Positions 24,101 to 39,100 of a stretch of DNA of 64,000 nucleotides are shown in pieces. The stretch spans positions 690,497 to 754,496 of the forward strand of contig CACRXP010000088.1 of the NCBI GenBank assembly GCA_902702965.1. The letters run 5' to 3'. Positions within the stretch are counted from its first letter, which is position 1. Each line of letters starts with the position of its first letter. The position numbers and the translations under genes are program-made. The notes below the pieces were generated by a model that made no database searches, had not been told where the DNA came from, and saw only the letters and a program-made list of their open reading frames with translations. The DNA comes from Spirometra erinaceieuropaei. Its lineage: Eukaryota > Platyhelminthes > Cestoda > Diphyllobothriidea > Diphyllobothriidae.

Positions 24101-27100
24101 CAGTCCATCCGGATTCACCCAAGCAACCTTCAGGCTGCATAACCTAATATCAAATAGTAGATTCTGATCATTGAATGCGTACTGCACGCTAAGAAGGCAT
24201 TGTTGCAACAGACACATATAAAGACTCGGCAGAACTTTGCTTTATCGCAAAGCAAACTTCCAATTCTGTTCGCGGACGTTTTTATCCGGTAGTTTACAGC
24301 AAAACTGTGGGACGGCTTATTTATTTGAAGAGATTTTTGGGTGTTCACTTCCCGATAAGGCGTCTATTTAAGTATAGGTTTGTACAGGGTCGAAAGTCAA
24401 CTGTTCTGATCACGATTCCCATAGATTTAAGCAGCCTTGTGGCTTAGAAGGCGGTTTGGCTGATACGTTAAACTTTTGGAGCGTAAAAGCTAAGAACATT
24501 TACTAAGTACTCTTAATGTTGCCGTAGACAGATTACGCTCACGCGGTGGACGCGAACCTATTTTCTGCGTTCTCTAAAACAGTGGTCTCAGGGCATTCGA
24601 GGGCGATTTTTGGACTAGAATTTCGGCGATTCCAAGGGTGAGACTGTACTTTACTCACTGAAAAAGTAAATAAAATTGCTGTACGCGCCCTCCTTTAACT
24701 TTTTTGTTGGAAGTCAATCTCTACGGTCTTGTCGCGAATTCATGGGCGATGGATATGTTGGCAGCCGAATGGATCTGCTTGAATTGAGTGCTTCGCCGAA
24801 TGTTACGCATGTTTGAAACAACGTCCTTTAAAGAGTGCACGACAGCCAATTTGGAGCGTCAGAATACTATCTGGAATGAGCAGAGATTCGAGCACTATTC
24901 GTTCACTGATCTAACCGAGGTGGTTAATTACTTTGTGCTGCCGTGAGAATGGGCCATAGTACCGCACTAATATGGTTTCTCGCTTCTCAACTGAAATTTC
25001 GTCTAAGTTACTTGAGTTATACAGATCGGAGGAAGCTACGCAACCAAGCCTTTCGTAAGAAGAAGTGTTCACTGGGAGAGGTTTGGGGCCTGACGTTTCC
25101 AGTAGTGATTTCGAGCACCCATCCTCACTGACTGTAGAGTCAATGTATTTCACATTTTGTCCGGTGCATAGATCAGCCAGAAGATCCACTGAGAGGGTTT
25201 GAATACCGTAAAGGAACCGAAATGGACGGTATAACTAGCCAAAATCTTAACATGATATTCCGCAAATAAAGGGGGCCTTAGAGACCGTGGCTAGCTTCCT
25301 GGCGTCGCCCGGAACATAAGTTGCTCACAGGTCTGACTCACCCATCCGCCGGCAAGTAATGCGGTCAGAAAAACCTATCTAAGGCAGGAGAGACCGGCCA
25401 ATGACTGCAAACGCGAATGCATGAGCGTCGTAGAAATGTTCGACCCAAAGTCGGAGGTAGCAGCCCCATGTCGCGAAAATGAGACATATCTTTAACTTTG
25501 ACGCCGTTGAGATTGTGAACCAAGGCAGTGATCACACCCCAAGGCAGGCGCAGCCAACCTGAACGCCAGCTGACTGCTCAGCCAACCGTCACCTCAATTA
25601 TCCCCCCCTGTCTGGCCTTGCGAAGCTTCTAGGCGGGAAACAGCGACAGCATGAAACAGTCGGGGGCCGCCAATTATCACCACGGTCAACGAGGGTGGGA
25701 TCGACAAAGGTCACGGTGAAACGAGGGGTCTGATCTAGCCCCTCAGTCGCAATCGACGGCCTATGCGTCGAGCAAAATGCATCATATAACGCCAGCTGGG
25801 CGCATGACTCTGCCGCCCCTGGAGATAGGTGAGCGAAATCTTTACTGGTTAGATCAGATCTCAAATAAGCCTCACCCACTGAACGCCTGTCCTTATTTTG
25901 ACATGTCACCGAGGAAGCGCATTAGGGTGTTTCATATGATGCCTGAGAGCTCGCCTTCCCTTCGCTATTCGATTCTGATTTGAATGCTTGTGAGATGGCC
26001 TTGGTTGGCAGGGATCATGACGGCATTAGCAGTCATTGGTAGCTCCTTCCGAGCGTTTGTCTACTTGGCGTGCGCAACAGAAAGTCTGAATGAGGGGCAA
26101 GATGTTTGAACTCATTTGTCGATTCAGTCAAACAGGGGATCGAATAGGCAACAGATCATTGAGCTAATTGGACTAGTAACAGCTGTGCCGGAGGCGGTCT
26201 AATGCGTCACAGTGTTTGGGGCTTCAGAGGCGTCTATGTCCAATGATGAGGACGTTTTTAACCTACATACACTGCTGAGCGTATCACTCAAACTCCTTCA
26301 TTGTTTGAAAATTGTTTGTTTTTATTCATACTTTTTGTGAACGCACTCACTCCCGTTGCCGTACGAAGGCGTAAGAAAGGACTTTCGGCAGAAATCCAAA
26401 CAATTTCTATGGTTTCTTGTATTTTGTCAGCTTCCGATTTGGCGTGCTGCCTCAGCCATAAAAGCCGCATTACCACCACTTCCCTATGACATGATCCACA
26501 GTCCAGTGAATGTTATATTGGATATGCTAATTCATGAAATGTTAACCGATATTCTGAAAAGCGTTTTCGATTTAAAAAGATTACCGAAGCAGGGTTGTAG
26601 GCAAAATCGCAGTTGGTAGCCAGGCCCCGTATTAGAGGTAGCTGGGGCGTTTGTTGATTGGGGCTATTTTGTGGGGCTCCATAGTCACATCTGACTTACT
26701 TGGCTTCTGTCTTACGTTTGAGGTGAGGATTAGGGTAATGGTTAATGGTTTCCGATTTTCGGGTTAGGGTTATGCATTTAGGCTTGGGTTTTCGAGTTAC
26801 GGTTAGGGTCTGGGCGTACAATTGGGTTTCAGTATTACGGTTAGGTTTTTTCATTTACGGCTATGTCTAAGGACTACGGCTACGTTTACGATTTCGGTAA
26901 GGGTTAGTGTTATGGTGACCGTTAAGGTTAACGGTTAACGTTTAAGGTTGAGGTTAGGGTTAAGGTCGCCGTCCGTTTCCCCATTCCTGGCTACCAACTG
27001 CGATCTGGCCTGGTTGTGATACTGACCACCGTGCTGCATAGTCCCATAATAATTCGGTCATTTCAGGATGCTGGCTTTCAAACGAACTTCTTTTCGGCGG

Positions 27101-30100
27101 CCAGCAAAAATACACTCGTCAAAAATGATACGTACGTAACATAAAATTTGCTCATTGACTTTCGATGATCTTATTAAATCACATATATTTCGTGGAAAGC
27201 ATGCATAAAAATATTTATTCTTTTATACATTTGATAGAGAATTGCGTCTTTAAATTTTGTGCTTGAAGAAGGGGTTTATTTCGGATTTAAAAAACGTTTC
27301 CAATTTCCGAATAATTTTCTAACCGATATGCCGTTACACGTGCATCCAGAGTTTCCAAACTACAAACTTTATATCTTCTGTGTACGGAAAGTCATATATT
27401 ACTCTGCATTATTAAAAGGAGACGATATAGTGGTTCATAAAATTTGCCAGTGGATTTCAGTATATTTTAAACTTTACAGGCAACATTAGTAACTGCAGGG
27501 ACACGGTGTTTTATGAACGGCCGTTTCACATTCCTAAAAAGCCTTATGATTAGAAACTTTTTAAAAACCGAAATATGCCCTTCCTTTAAACATTCAATGC
27601 CCAAAAACGTATTTTTCCATAAAATGAGTAGAAGATTGGACATGTTTATGCATGGTTTCTATGAAATGTATTTGAATTTATAAAGTCATCGCAAATCGAT
27701 GAGAAAATTTGATGCTACTTACACAATCATTTACCGAGTGTGATTTTTGCGGACAGCCGAAAAGAAGTTCGTTTGAAGGCCGGAATGCATAGGTAACCGG
27801 ATTATTATGGGATTATGATGCACGTTGATTAATATTACAAGCCTACCTAAGTGAACTTTTTGAGTTAAAAACGCATTTCTGAATTCCGGTTAACATTTCA
27901 TGAGTTAGCCCATCCACTGTAGGTGGGGCACTTGAACCTATCGTCGCCTAGACCCGAGAAAATGAGCCAGTAGGCAATGCTGAACGTTGAGCGTTTTTAA
28001 AATTACTCGCCCGTAGATAGAATCCGCGACTTGGAGCGGAACGTATAGAGAGAGAGGGAAATTACGTGGACGGAAATGGTCTGAGGTGGATTTAAATACT
28101 TCGTTTCATGAAGAGTTGGCCCTTGTGATCTGGACCGTGATATCTTTCCCGTGCTATTGAAGCAAAATCTTAGTCAGCTGGATCACAGATGGGGTGAGCA
28201 TTGGCGAACATAGAGATGGATTCGCAGAAAACAAACGACTGCATACAGAATGTCCCAGTGATGACAGTGGTCTTTGTCGGCAATAGTCTTCTGCCTATAT
28301 CATGCACCGCTGTGCGGCTGCTGGTTGGGCTCGAGAGAGAGCCCGTACGACACAAGGGAGACGAATGAGTCCCGTGAAAACTATCGGTGAGCCCCCCTCT
28401 GCCACTAAACAACTTTTGCTAACATCAGATGTTGCAAATTAGGAAACTTTACTCTTTATTTCATGAAAATTGGGTTCACCTCTGTAGCTGCATGTAGATT
28501 GTGCTCAAAAAAACAAAACGTTGAGTTCAGAGACTTCTTAAAGCCCGGAGGCAAAGGAGATGTTAGAACAGACCCCGATGAAACCCATACCTGCAGGGTG
28601 TTACCTTTTTTAGCAATCAACCTTTATGCATGGCAATGAGATGTTTGTTTACTACAGGCATGCGTGATTGTGCGGATTGCATGGCACCTTGTTTATCAAA
28701 CAGTAGCCACACCCTACCGTCACAAACAATATCCTGTTCCAATGCGTTCAAGGGGAACGCGTGTCTTAAAAAATGTGCAGTTTACGACAGGACAAACTGT
28801 CATAACTTCTTAGCGCAGAACAGCTTTATTCTTGAGGAATTCAGATTCATAGGCGGGTGGAGGGCGACTGGGCAAGTCTGTGAAACAGAATTACACTTCA
28901 GCACTCTGGAGAGAAAGCGGTGGCGGATAATATTTCACAGTCGACATGATCCTGCCACGTCGGCCAGTTTTATGGATCTGCTCAGTCTCTGTACCTGCAA
29001 CAACGAGCGAATTCTGTTTTGTTTAGAAAACGTGACCGACTACCTAATTCTAGAGTGCGAAAGAATTGCGTAAACAATGACATCTGAGACTTTTATTGTG
29101 TTGGCGTCTTTGATGGCGGTGTGTTTACCAAAAGCATGACGAATTTCTTTACTCATGGTGCACTGCCCGTAACCAAACTTCTGAATGTGCAGTCTCCTTT
29201 GCTGAGGACGTTCAAAGACATCTTGCGCACACAGTTTTGGTAGGCAGTTGGCCAAATTATGCTGGACCGCGACCAGGGGCGCATTAGGCGGTAGACGAGG
29301 AGGCCATAAAATTGGCGCCAGTGGGTACGGTCAGACTACTTATGACTCGTTAAAAGTAGAAATGTCAGCAGTCATGTGCACTCTGTTCTGCCAACATTCC
29401 TGCGTCATGTAAAACCTTACGGCAGTGCTGTTCTCCGAAAATTCCTTGGAGTCGACTGCTGGTTTGCCAGAAATCACATTCGACACGTCATCCGACAGCC
29501 AAAGAATAGCACGAAAACATCACCATGTTTGACAAACCAAATGAAATGATGACAGTCTGACGACAGTCCGTCGAGTGTTAACTGGTTTTAGTCAGGGAGT
29601 TAACAAATATTAACCGGGCAATCAGGGAGTTGAAAATTCCCTACCCACTTTCAGTATACTGCATTATAGCAATTTCCGACTTAATATAAGATCCACCCAA
29701 CCGCAAAATGCTTGACCTTTATTTTTATCCGTGTTCCTCTGTAGTGTTGGCGGTCAGATGTGGTTATGTAGCCCCACCTACAGTAAACAAACCCCAATTA
29801 CCTGTGATACGGGACCGGTGGGAATAGAGGCTTCTACAGTTGGAATCGAGGAACGCATAGGCGCAACGAGGTCAGGTGGTTGTATGAAAAAGGAAAGCTG
29901 TTGGGAAAGCGCAGTTGTACTTTGTGCAATTGAGAAGTAGTTGCCCTAATCCCAACCTGTAACCCTAGCCCCTAACTCTAACCCCTTAACATAACCCCTA
30001 ACCATGACGCCTAATCCTAACCCGAACTCCGACAGTAATGTGTCCATCCGGTGGGGCTACATAACCGCATCTTACAGTTTTGGCAAACGCCTTGCGCACT

Positions 30101-33100
30101 CGTTATTTTAGTGTGCAAAGTGCGTCTTCTGTTCGAATAGATTTGGTTTTCAGAAGGACCACGGCATGTTTCATGAGGTACGGTACCCACTCAATGTTGA
30201 CTAGCGACTTGCACCAACACTACTTCCCAGCGAAATTGTGATTGAGAATTGGGGAAGTGAGCCGCACCGAAATTAATTCGCAAGGCGTTTGATTGAGCAA
30301 AGTAACAAAAACTAACATTATCTAATGCCTATGTTGAATCCAGGAAGTAGTTTAGCTTTGACACTACTGAAGCGCAATAAGTATACTCGACTGCAAATAA
30401 AAAACGCCTTGCGCAAGAAGTCTAAAATAATGCTCAAATGAGCTCAAAAAATGGGCTGCTTTTGTGATTTGTTGCTTACAGTGCTAAAAAGGTCATTTTA
30501 TTTGCAGAGACATACCACTAAACTAGGTGTTTCCCACTATACTTTTGTAAAGGTACATGAGTAATCTAGACTCCCGTTTATATTGTTTTTCCTCCTATGT
30601 GAATTTCGTCCAGCAGGCCTCAGTGAAACCTTGTGCACCAATCCCAGCTGCTCCTAGAACTTAAACGGTTTTTACGATGCCGATGTAAAATAGGCTACCC
30701 GAATTGCACAAGCAGAACCATTGCGGGCAGGTTGGCAATCACTGGGAGCTAGTGCCGAAAGACCGCAGAGGTTGTGTTTTTATTTCGTTCTGACACGCAC
30801 GCAAACCATTTTATGCGCATCAGGCTTTCTAGGATGAGTAAAGTGTGATTTACTACTAACGGCGTCGGCTACCAGGTGATGCCACTGACACAGATAGCAA
30901 AACACTCACTTGTAACTGCGAAGAGTTTGAAATGACAGATACCGCCATGTATCAAAGTTACGACAACGGCATAGACCACGTAGACCAGCGACTGCGTACC
31001 TGCACTTGGGTGCAACATAAACGATGTCACTTATGTCAGCCAGAAAAACGACTGAGCCGGTAAAAAATGGGGCAGAAAGACAATTTACAAATATTTTTGC
31101 GTTGGCAGATAAGGGAATATACACTCAATAATCAGGCCTAGAAATGAACTGGAAACTGGGTCTGGTGTTGACGGTCAGGTAAGTTAAGTTTAAATGACGT
31201 GCAAGTAAGCAGGACAGACGCTGATCTGTTTGGACATGTAATACATTTATAAGCAGAACATTAATTCGCTCAGATCGCGTATGACGAGCTCTATCGACTG
31301 AGGGACCTAACGATGTTTATCGATGATTTCTGTCTGCAAAATGCATATCGAACGTACAAATTAGTACTTTGCACACAAATGAATGACTAGAGACCACATC
31401 TACTTCTTAATCTCTNNNNNNNNNNNNNNNNNNNNNNNNNNNNNNNNNNNNNNNNNNNNNNNNNNNNNNNNNNNNNNNNNNNNNNNNNNNNNNNNNNNNN
31501 NNNNNNNNNNNNNNNNNNNNNNNNNNNNNNNNNNNNNNNNNNNNNNNNNNNNNNNNNNNNNNNNNNNNNNTATATTTAGGGAACTGTCATGGAATAAATT
31601 TGGGAATATCGTTCTGTGGGAAGAGTCGAAAATGCCACACGGTGAAACCTTCACAATGTGTGATTTTCTACATACAATATGACAAGCCCAAACAAAGACA
31701 TAGAGATTTTTCAGGCAATTTTTCGGTATAGACAGGCACATTTACGCGCATCAACAAATTCTGTGACACCTTTTCTACCGAAACCTATCGCTGGATAACA
31801 TGAATAGTGAATAAAAACCCATAGGAATTCGAATTTTCTCAGAAAACTGACAAAAAGCAGCAAAAGCACTGATTTAGGGCACACAAACTAGCCAGTGAAA
31901 ATGGGGACTGTAAGACGCAATTTAGGGAACAGCTAAAATAGGGCGGGAGAAACCCGACCCATGCAAACAGAGAGACCAGATGGTCAACCTCAACTTCCCC
32001 TGGTAGTCCCCGGTCCTTCGATTGCCACACCCCCCTTTTGCGTGTTAACTTCCCACATTTTTCGTTTCCTAAATTAGGTGTTTAAGTTACCATTTTCATT
32101 GATACATCTGAGTACACTAAACAATGACAATGCTGTTTTTCGTTTATTTTCTGTGAAAACTCAAGTAGATGCATGCCTCTTTTTAGTTATTGATATTAAG
32201 CAGCGACAAAAATCAGTTGCTGGGATATCGCGAAATTTGGTAGTGCCAGAAAATTCGGCTGTCTGTACCTCTTTTAAAAGTTATGGGGGCCAAGAGCACA
32301 CGGGTACCTAGAAGATTGCTGACCGACAAGTTTTTACCCTATTAGCATACACAAAAACTTCAGTTACAGGTGTTCTAAAAATACGATATTTTATAACTGG
32401 AACAAGTGTCTTCATCCAGATGACGTTTGACATTCACTCTCTAGCATGGCGTCAGAGGCGGACGTACACAGCGTCTATCGGACGCACACAGATACTATTT
32501 TTACACAACCATAGCTGCGGATCCCGCGGTCACAGCTGGTGTTCACACTTAATGTCATGATTACTGGGTTGCCTGCATCAGAAGCGTTAATGAGCCCGAT
32601 TTCGTCGTCAGCCATTTCGTTAGTAGAGGTCGTGTATACTCGCACGATTCCCTGGGATGAGCTGTCCTGCTTGGAAGAAGTCTTGACAGTGAATATGGAG
32701 GAAGAGTTAATTTGACGTGTTGATGAAATGCGGGCCGAAAAAACATGACTCGAGCGGCCCGCGACTCTCCTGTCATGATGCTGCCGGTCTCACCGGCTGC
32801 GACCAGAATCTATCGATTGTGTTAAGACTTGAACGCTAACCTCACCCCTCTTCGTCACTGATGCGTGTTCAGCCACCCGCGTCCAGGACGATCTTATTGC
32901 TTCTCCAACAATCACATATCAGCGACTGCATCGGATTCTCAAAATTACTCTAAACCATTTTGGCTGCGGTAGCAGGTCTTTCGACCCAATCCTTTGGTCC
33001 CACCTGGTTGTCAATGGCTTTCGCGTAATCGCAACTCCAAGTGACATGAATTGTCGACCTACTGGCGCTACTGGCTTACGGCGGCAGTCATCAAAAGTCC

Positions 33101-36100
33101 GAGACAAGACACTTCAGTTTCTCTTACCGTTCCCGCAAAGTTTCAAGGGGGCCTTTTCATTTTGAGAATCCATTAAAGTCGTTCACGTTCAACATCTTTG
33201 TAATTCGGTCATTGCGGTCAGCTCCAACGCGCTGAAGGAGGATAGTCCTAACAAAACGGACCTTGTGACTGCCCTGTATGGTTGACACCGGAGTTGTGTT
33301 AAGCTCCTTTAAGGGAGCGTTTTTAAGGCGTAGAGAAATGTCAAGAAAGGTCATTTTTAGTGGAAAAAGAGTTCTATTAGCCTGATATTTCGGATTCCCA
33401 CTCGAATCCGGATAGTCCTAACAAAACGGACCTTGTGACTGTTTTGTATGGTTGACAGCGGAGATGTGTTAAGCCCCTTTAAGGGAGTATTTTCAAGGTG
33501 GAGGGAAATGTCAAGAAAGGTCATTTTTGCTGGATATTTCGAATTCCCACTCGAATCATTTATCAGAGACAGAGGCGGATAAGGGCAGTGGTTTGCCCGG
33601 GTGCCGCAGTATTTACAGGACGTATTTACTAGGTCACTACATGCCCATAACACTTGGCAGCTTCTGAATGTATCACAGTTTAAGTGGCCAGGTGTTGCAG
33701 CATGCATTTGGCATGCGGTGTTTATGTTCCCGCATGCCGGTTAAAAATTATCCGTTCCCACGCTCATCGTACCCAGTTGAGTTGCTGACTGCCAGATTTC
33801 GTTTACCGTGTGGGCTCGTGAGCAATCCAGTTTCGTGCGCTCCCCGCGTGGCCACCTACTTTGCCTAGGCAAAGTGTCGGCACCTAATATGGAGCGAGAT
33901 CGTAGAGCCCGTTGATTGACTGAGAACCAGAAGGCCATGACTCGATCGGTTCACGGCTCCTGCGGTTGTCGCCCCTAGCAATAATTTCTGCTTCGCCAAA
34001 CTTGAATGTGTTGTCGGGTCCCGTCGAATGAGCCGCGACTTGGGAACTGGTGTCGATCCTCTTCACTTGTGCTGCGTGTTCGGCTATCCGCGTCCAGAGT
34101 GGTGTTTCAATTTCCCCGAATAGTCGCTTTGCCCACAACTGCACCAAACGGCCCTATATATCAGTTGGCCTTTCTGCCTCATGGTCTGGGGCCTTATGAT
34201 TGCCTCCGGCTTGTGTGCAACTAGGATTTCAAAGGCAATAAGTCTCTTGTCCTACCGATCGTTTCTCCCTCCTCGCGATTTCTTCATGGAACCCGCCTGT
34301 CCGTCTCTATTATCAAAGTCCATTGTAGTTGTTTTCACCCTCCTCTGTCGTGAGATTTGTGTCCAGGCAGACGACGCTTACCCGTTCTTTGACTGTCTAC
34401 ATATAACCCCGTGCAATGAGGAGGAAGGTATCACTAACATACTTAAATGAAAGTTCTGCCTAGTACGCTCAATGTCCATCGTTGGAAGAAGAATTTTATT
34501 CGCTCACTGGCAGAACTAACCATACAAAGTTTTAAGTTTGGGGATTGTTTTAGTGCACAACGACAAAGCAAGAAAATAACGTTCTGTAGGATATGACAGA
34601 TAGAAATTTGACATTTTACCGGTATCACCTGTCCCTTCTCCGGAAAATCCAAATGCTAATCGAATATACAGTGAGTAACCGACCTCATGAAATGTTGTGG
34701 AAAATTCTGAAATGCGTTTTCGATTAGGAAGTATTACTTTAGTTGGGTTGTAAAACTCATCATCCCGCGGAATAATTCCTATAGTATTTCAGATTTGACG
34801 GGATGTCCGCTTTTAAATGCACTTCCTGTGAAAACCGTACTCGGTAAAAAAATGACTGCTTAAGTAGCATGCATTTTCGCATTGATTTCTGATAGTCTTA
34901 TAAATGTAAATATATTTTGTAAGAAACATGAGCAGAAATATTCCTTCATTCACTCGTTTGCTAGAGAATCACGTCAACCTTATATTTAATAATCAAAGAA
35001 AGAGTACGATAAGGTTTTAAAAAGTTTCTAATCATGAGATTTTTTGCCGCCGTGCAGTGTCCATTTATACAGCATCGTACCTGTCCGTTTACCACTGGTC
35101 CTCATGAAATGTACAACGTAGTCCGCATCCATTACAACATTTTGGACTTAATATGGCATATTTTTAGAGGCATAGAAGAATATATGATTTTCCTTGCGCG
35201 GAACGCATGCATATTGTGGACTGAAATCATTAGGCGTGAATGCAAAGTCTGATCAGGCTCCAAATTATTCGGGAATTAGAAAGCCTTTTTTAAAAACTAA
35301 TTATACTCTTTCTTCGAGTATAAAATATACGGCTGACGTGATTCTCTATCAAACGAGTGAAAGGAAGAATATTTCTGCTCATGTTTCTTATGAAATATAT
35401 TTGAATTTACAAGACCATTGAAATTCTGTGTGAACATGCGTGCTATTATGTGGTCACTTTTTACCGAGTAGAGTTTTTACAGGAGATTGAAATGAGGCGC
35501 ATTCAAAAGCCGATATCCCGCCAAATCCGAAATATTACAAAATTATGCCGCAGAATAATCAGTATCGCAATCCCGCCTAGGTAATCCTTCCTAACTAAAG
35601 ACACATTTCAGAATTTCGGCCAACATTTCAAGAGACCGGTCACTCACTGTATGAGACAGGATGCAGGTTTTAGTGAATGACTGTAAATAGTCCCGGAAAC
35701 CGCGGGATCGCAAGCTAGACCGATGTCTGTGAATGGCTTTTGAATTCAGCACCGTAATCTTTCTTGTGTTTTCCAAACGCTTTTTTGCCGTGAAAACACT
35801 GTGAAATCTTCCAAGACTGAATACACTAAACTGCAGCAAAACTCCTTGGAAAATATATACAAAAGTTGAAGAGCTGAAAGACATTTCCGTAGGCAGAGCG
35901 ACCTTTGAACGACAATTCTTGTTTAGGACAGTAAGAGGCGAATTGCCTACAATTTAAGTTATGTCCCATTTTTCGCCCATGTCCGAGGTTCGACCTGTGG
36001 AATGTCGGTCGCTCTGAGGACTCCATCTTTACTAACAGTTGATCTATCTGAGAAGGCACATTTCATATGGAGAGGTGGGCAATTTATATTTGACAAAATT

Positions 36101-39100
36101 GATGGCTTTCAGAAGGCCATTTTCCACGCAATTGACATTGCACACTCAAAAAAGCGGCCAAGGCGGCGTCGTCCTGCAAGACCTTTTACGACGGAGAAGT
36201 AAACGTGAATTGAAAAACAAGGTTGGGTCGCCAGAACAGGTTTGTTGTTTCGCTGACGTTTTTGAGATCTTCGTCTGCTCCCTATTATCAAGGCGGTATA
36301 TGTACGCAAAGTGATGAAAATTAAATTACTTGTCGAGCCAGTCCGACTTGAGCTTATTAATTTTTCCTCTTCCACTCTCCCGAAGTTTTCCGGGAGTCTA
36401 TGTGTGTTATTAATCCTCATTCCACCTAGAGATAGTCGGGATTCTGTTAGGCTGCTTGTTTTAGTGACTTCTTGGTTTTTCTGTCAGATGAATTCCCGAG
36501 TTTAATTTGACCTTTTTCGCGGCAGTCGGTAGGCGGATGGAAGAAAAGGAATGCGTGTTCGTCAAAAAACGTCTTATGCATTTGAGACCGTGAGCATTGC
36601 GGAAAATGTCAGTCTTGGGCGCGCCATTCTAAGCTATGTCGTGTCGGTTGTGGATTGGCCGTTGCGTGCGTGAGAATCCCCTCGCGGAAAAATCTCAAGT
36701 GTTCGACCGGCCATTGATTGGGCGGCCGGTTGGCTGCGTAAGTTCGTGCACATGTCTCATTGTCGGCTTGTCCTACTGTTCCGTGCAGAGCTTTGTCTTC
36801 CTTTCGCATTAGGCCGTGCGTTTACACCGCTTCTGCTCTTGATAGCAGTAGTGGCGCAAGAATGTGTATGCCAATGAAAGATCAATATGCCCGTTAGTGA
36901 AATTGGGGCCTTAAAAGACGCCTATCAGAAGACAAATTGGTCACACAAGGTACTTGAATTTCGGATCGATTTTGTGTCAATAATAATCTGACAATGGTGG
37001 GTCGACCAAAATCCCGAAAACGCCAGCAATGACGAAAAGTTTGTTCGGCAAATTCTCTACCTTCCTCCTTATTATACTACGGCTTGCGAAATTTATCACT
37101 TTTTAGCTAAGCAGCAAGCAAAGAAAATCCAGATTTGGTGGCATTTTTGCTTCCAATTTATTTTGAGTTATCTAAAAGAGCTATTTTCCGCATGACTGCA
37201 TCGCACGCAAATTTTCTTTTGAAATAAAATAACTCATAACCCCTCATTCCTGCACATCTCATTCCCCGCCCACTGGAGTAAAATCTCTCAGTCGAGTTTC
37301 TATTGTCGCAAGTATTGTACCAGCGTATAAGTGGCTTATATAGGTGTGAGTATAACTCGACCGGCCCCTTTCTAAATGGAAAGTTCGGGATTTGAAATCA
37401 GGTTGATCAAAATATGCCCGTTCCTCGACCGTTTCGCAATGAGTGCAAAATAGCTAGACTGCGAACGATGTATACCTCATTTAAAATAGCGTGAGGCAAT
37501 ATTTTGAAACCACACACGATCCACGACTTGTACACAGTAAAAAGTTTTATATTCAAGGAAATTAACCATTAAGAGTGAGTAAATAGGACGTTTTGGCACA
37601 TAGACAGTAATGGCTTATATAACGGATGACTCGATTCTGTAACGACGTCAGACAAAATCGAAGAATTACGAATGCAAATGCTACTATCTGCTGTAATTAT
37701 CGATTAACGTTTGTTCAAGGAGCTTAAACGGACGAAACTGGAAGTACTTTTACAAAACTGCCTTCTGACCATTAGGATAGGGATCAGTCTGAAGTGACCG
37801 CCTCGATGTCGGAGTTTTCAATTCCTCACAGTTACTCACCCTTTGCTCCTTCCTCGGATGAGGATAATTCTGCGTCGTAAATCTAGTCGACTTAAAAGCC
37901 GCAAAACCAACAGTCAGCTAGGCACAAAACAGATAAAATTCTGTATTCGGCGATCCAGCAGCATATACAGTGTGAAATTTTAATAAGGAGGTTCGCGAAT
38001 TAACGGGAAAAGAGCGTGAATCGACTACATTTTATGAGATTTCGAGATAAAATGTTGAGGCTTAAAAACAGGGAAGTTTACCATAATTTTGCTGTTTATA
38101 ACGATGTGTAGAGGACATTTATCAAAAAAGACGGCAGAGAACTATACACGGGACGGCACAGACCCTAAATGTTGACCATGCAAGCTCCACGCGTTATAAG
38201 AGGCCTGTAAGAAAAGTTAGAAGACCCGCTGGGCGGAGATCAATAATTTAAATGAGTTGATGCGTACTCAGCGATTATTTTAGTTGATCAGATTGTCCAG
38301 GTTAAAAGCGATCAAATACGTTTGTGCTCTTATTGAAATTCGTTGGACGTAGAGGAGACTATAAATGCCACGGGTCATTCTCATGAAATCTACGAGGAAT
38401 ATCCAAGTGATGTTGACAACGCCCAGTATTGTTCAATAAAGAGGCTTTTTTCATAACAACGTACATCTGCATGTTTCACAAATTACGAACCCTAAGTTGG
38501 AAAATCTGGGTTTAAAATTGCTACGTCAACGGTCTTTGTCAGACTTGTCATAAATGCTTCTCATTGTTCAGATATAGGAAACACTGGGGGCAATAAAACA
38601 TTTTTTTAATTCACCGCCTTCAAAATCGCAATGGATTCCTTAATCTCGGGATGATTTTAAAATGGATAAAATATGCGTGTAGAGATATTGGTTTATTATG
38701 GTAGTTAATGCTCCTCTAAAGACTACTAGTGAAAATTCAAAAAGAATTTGCACAATATCTGGACTATTTTTATGATATTGTAAAGAATGTCAGCTGTAAA
38801 TGACCAACCACAACAGCATTGCCTTCCATGCCTCTACTATATCATATTTGAAGCTCGACGAAAAATGCATTGAAGAGGAATTTATGAAATTCTGCTGCTT
38901 TTCTTGTTCACAAACGTAAGGCGCAGTCGTTTGATTTCCTTAATAGGGTTTTGGTTCAATAGTATATATTATGTGTATTATTCATAATGCGTTGAATATA
39001 TTATATGTTATTTTTCGAATAAAACAGAAAGGTGTAAATGTAAAGTTTCTTTCAAAGTACATAGTAATCTAAACAAATAATGGACCGTGACTTACTGAAT

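Larger units (their letters stand above)
26516..27919. mobile_element. Foldback element F10, carrying a telomere-like insertion
   Basis: Left end GCTAATTCATGAAATGTTAA, right end TTCATGAGTTAGCCCATCC then ACTG-TA. The left arm is interrupted at 26602-27009. Confidence 0.78.
12117..39095 (-). other. AKR intron 5, about 27 kb, packed with mobile elements
   Basis: Holds two Penelope-like fragments, foldback elements, a telomere-like TIR element, dispersed repeats and two assembly gaps. No host exon was found in it on either strand. Confidence 0.85.

Noticed and set aside
28630..29073. Cys-rich 147-codon frame as a secreted protein gene
   Set aside because: No signal peptide, no known Cys pattern, no splice or homology support; kept only as a note.
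33236..33590. Two-unit direct repeat as a CRISPR or satellite array
   Set aside because: Only two units with no spacer pattern, attached to a Penelope-like tail.
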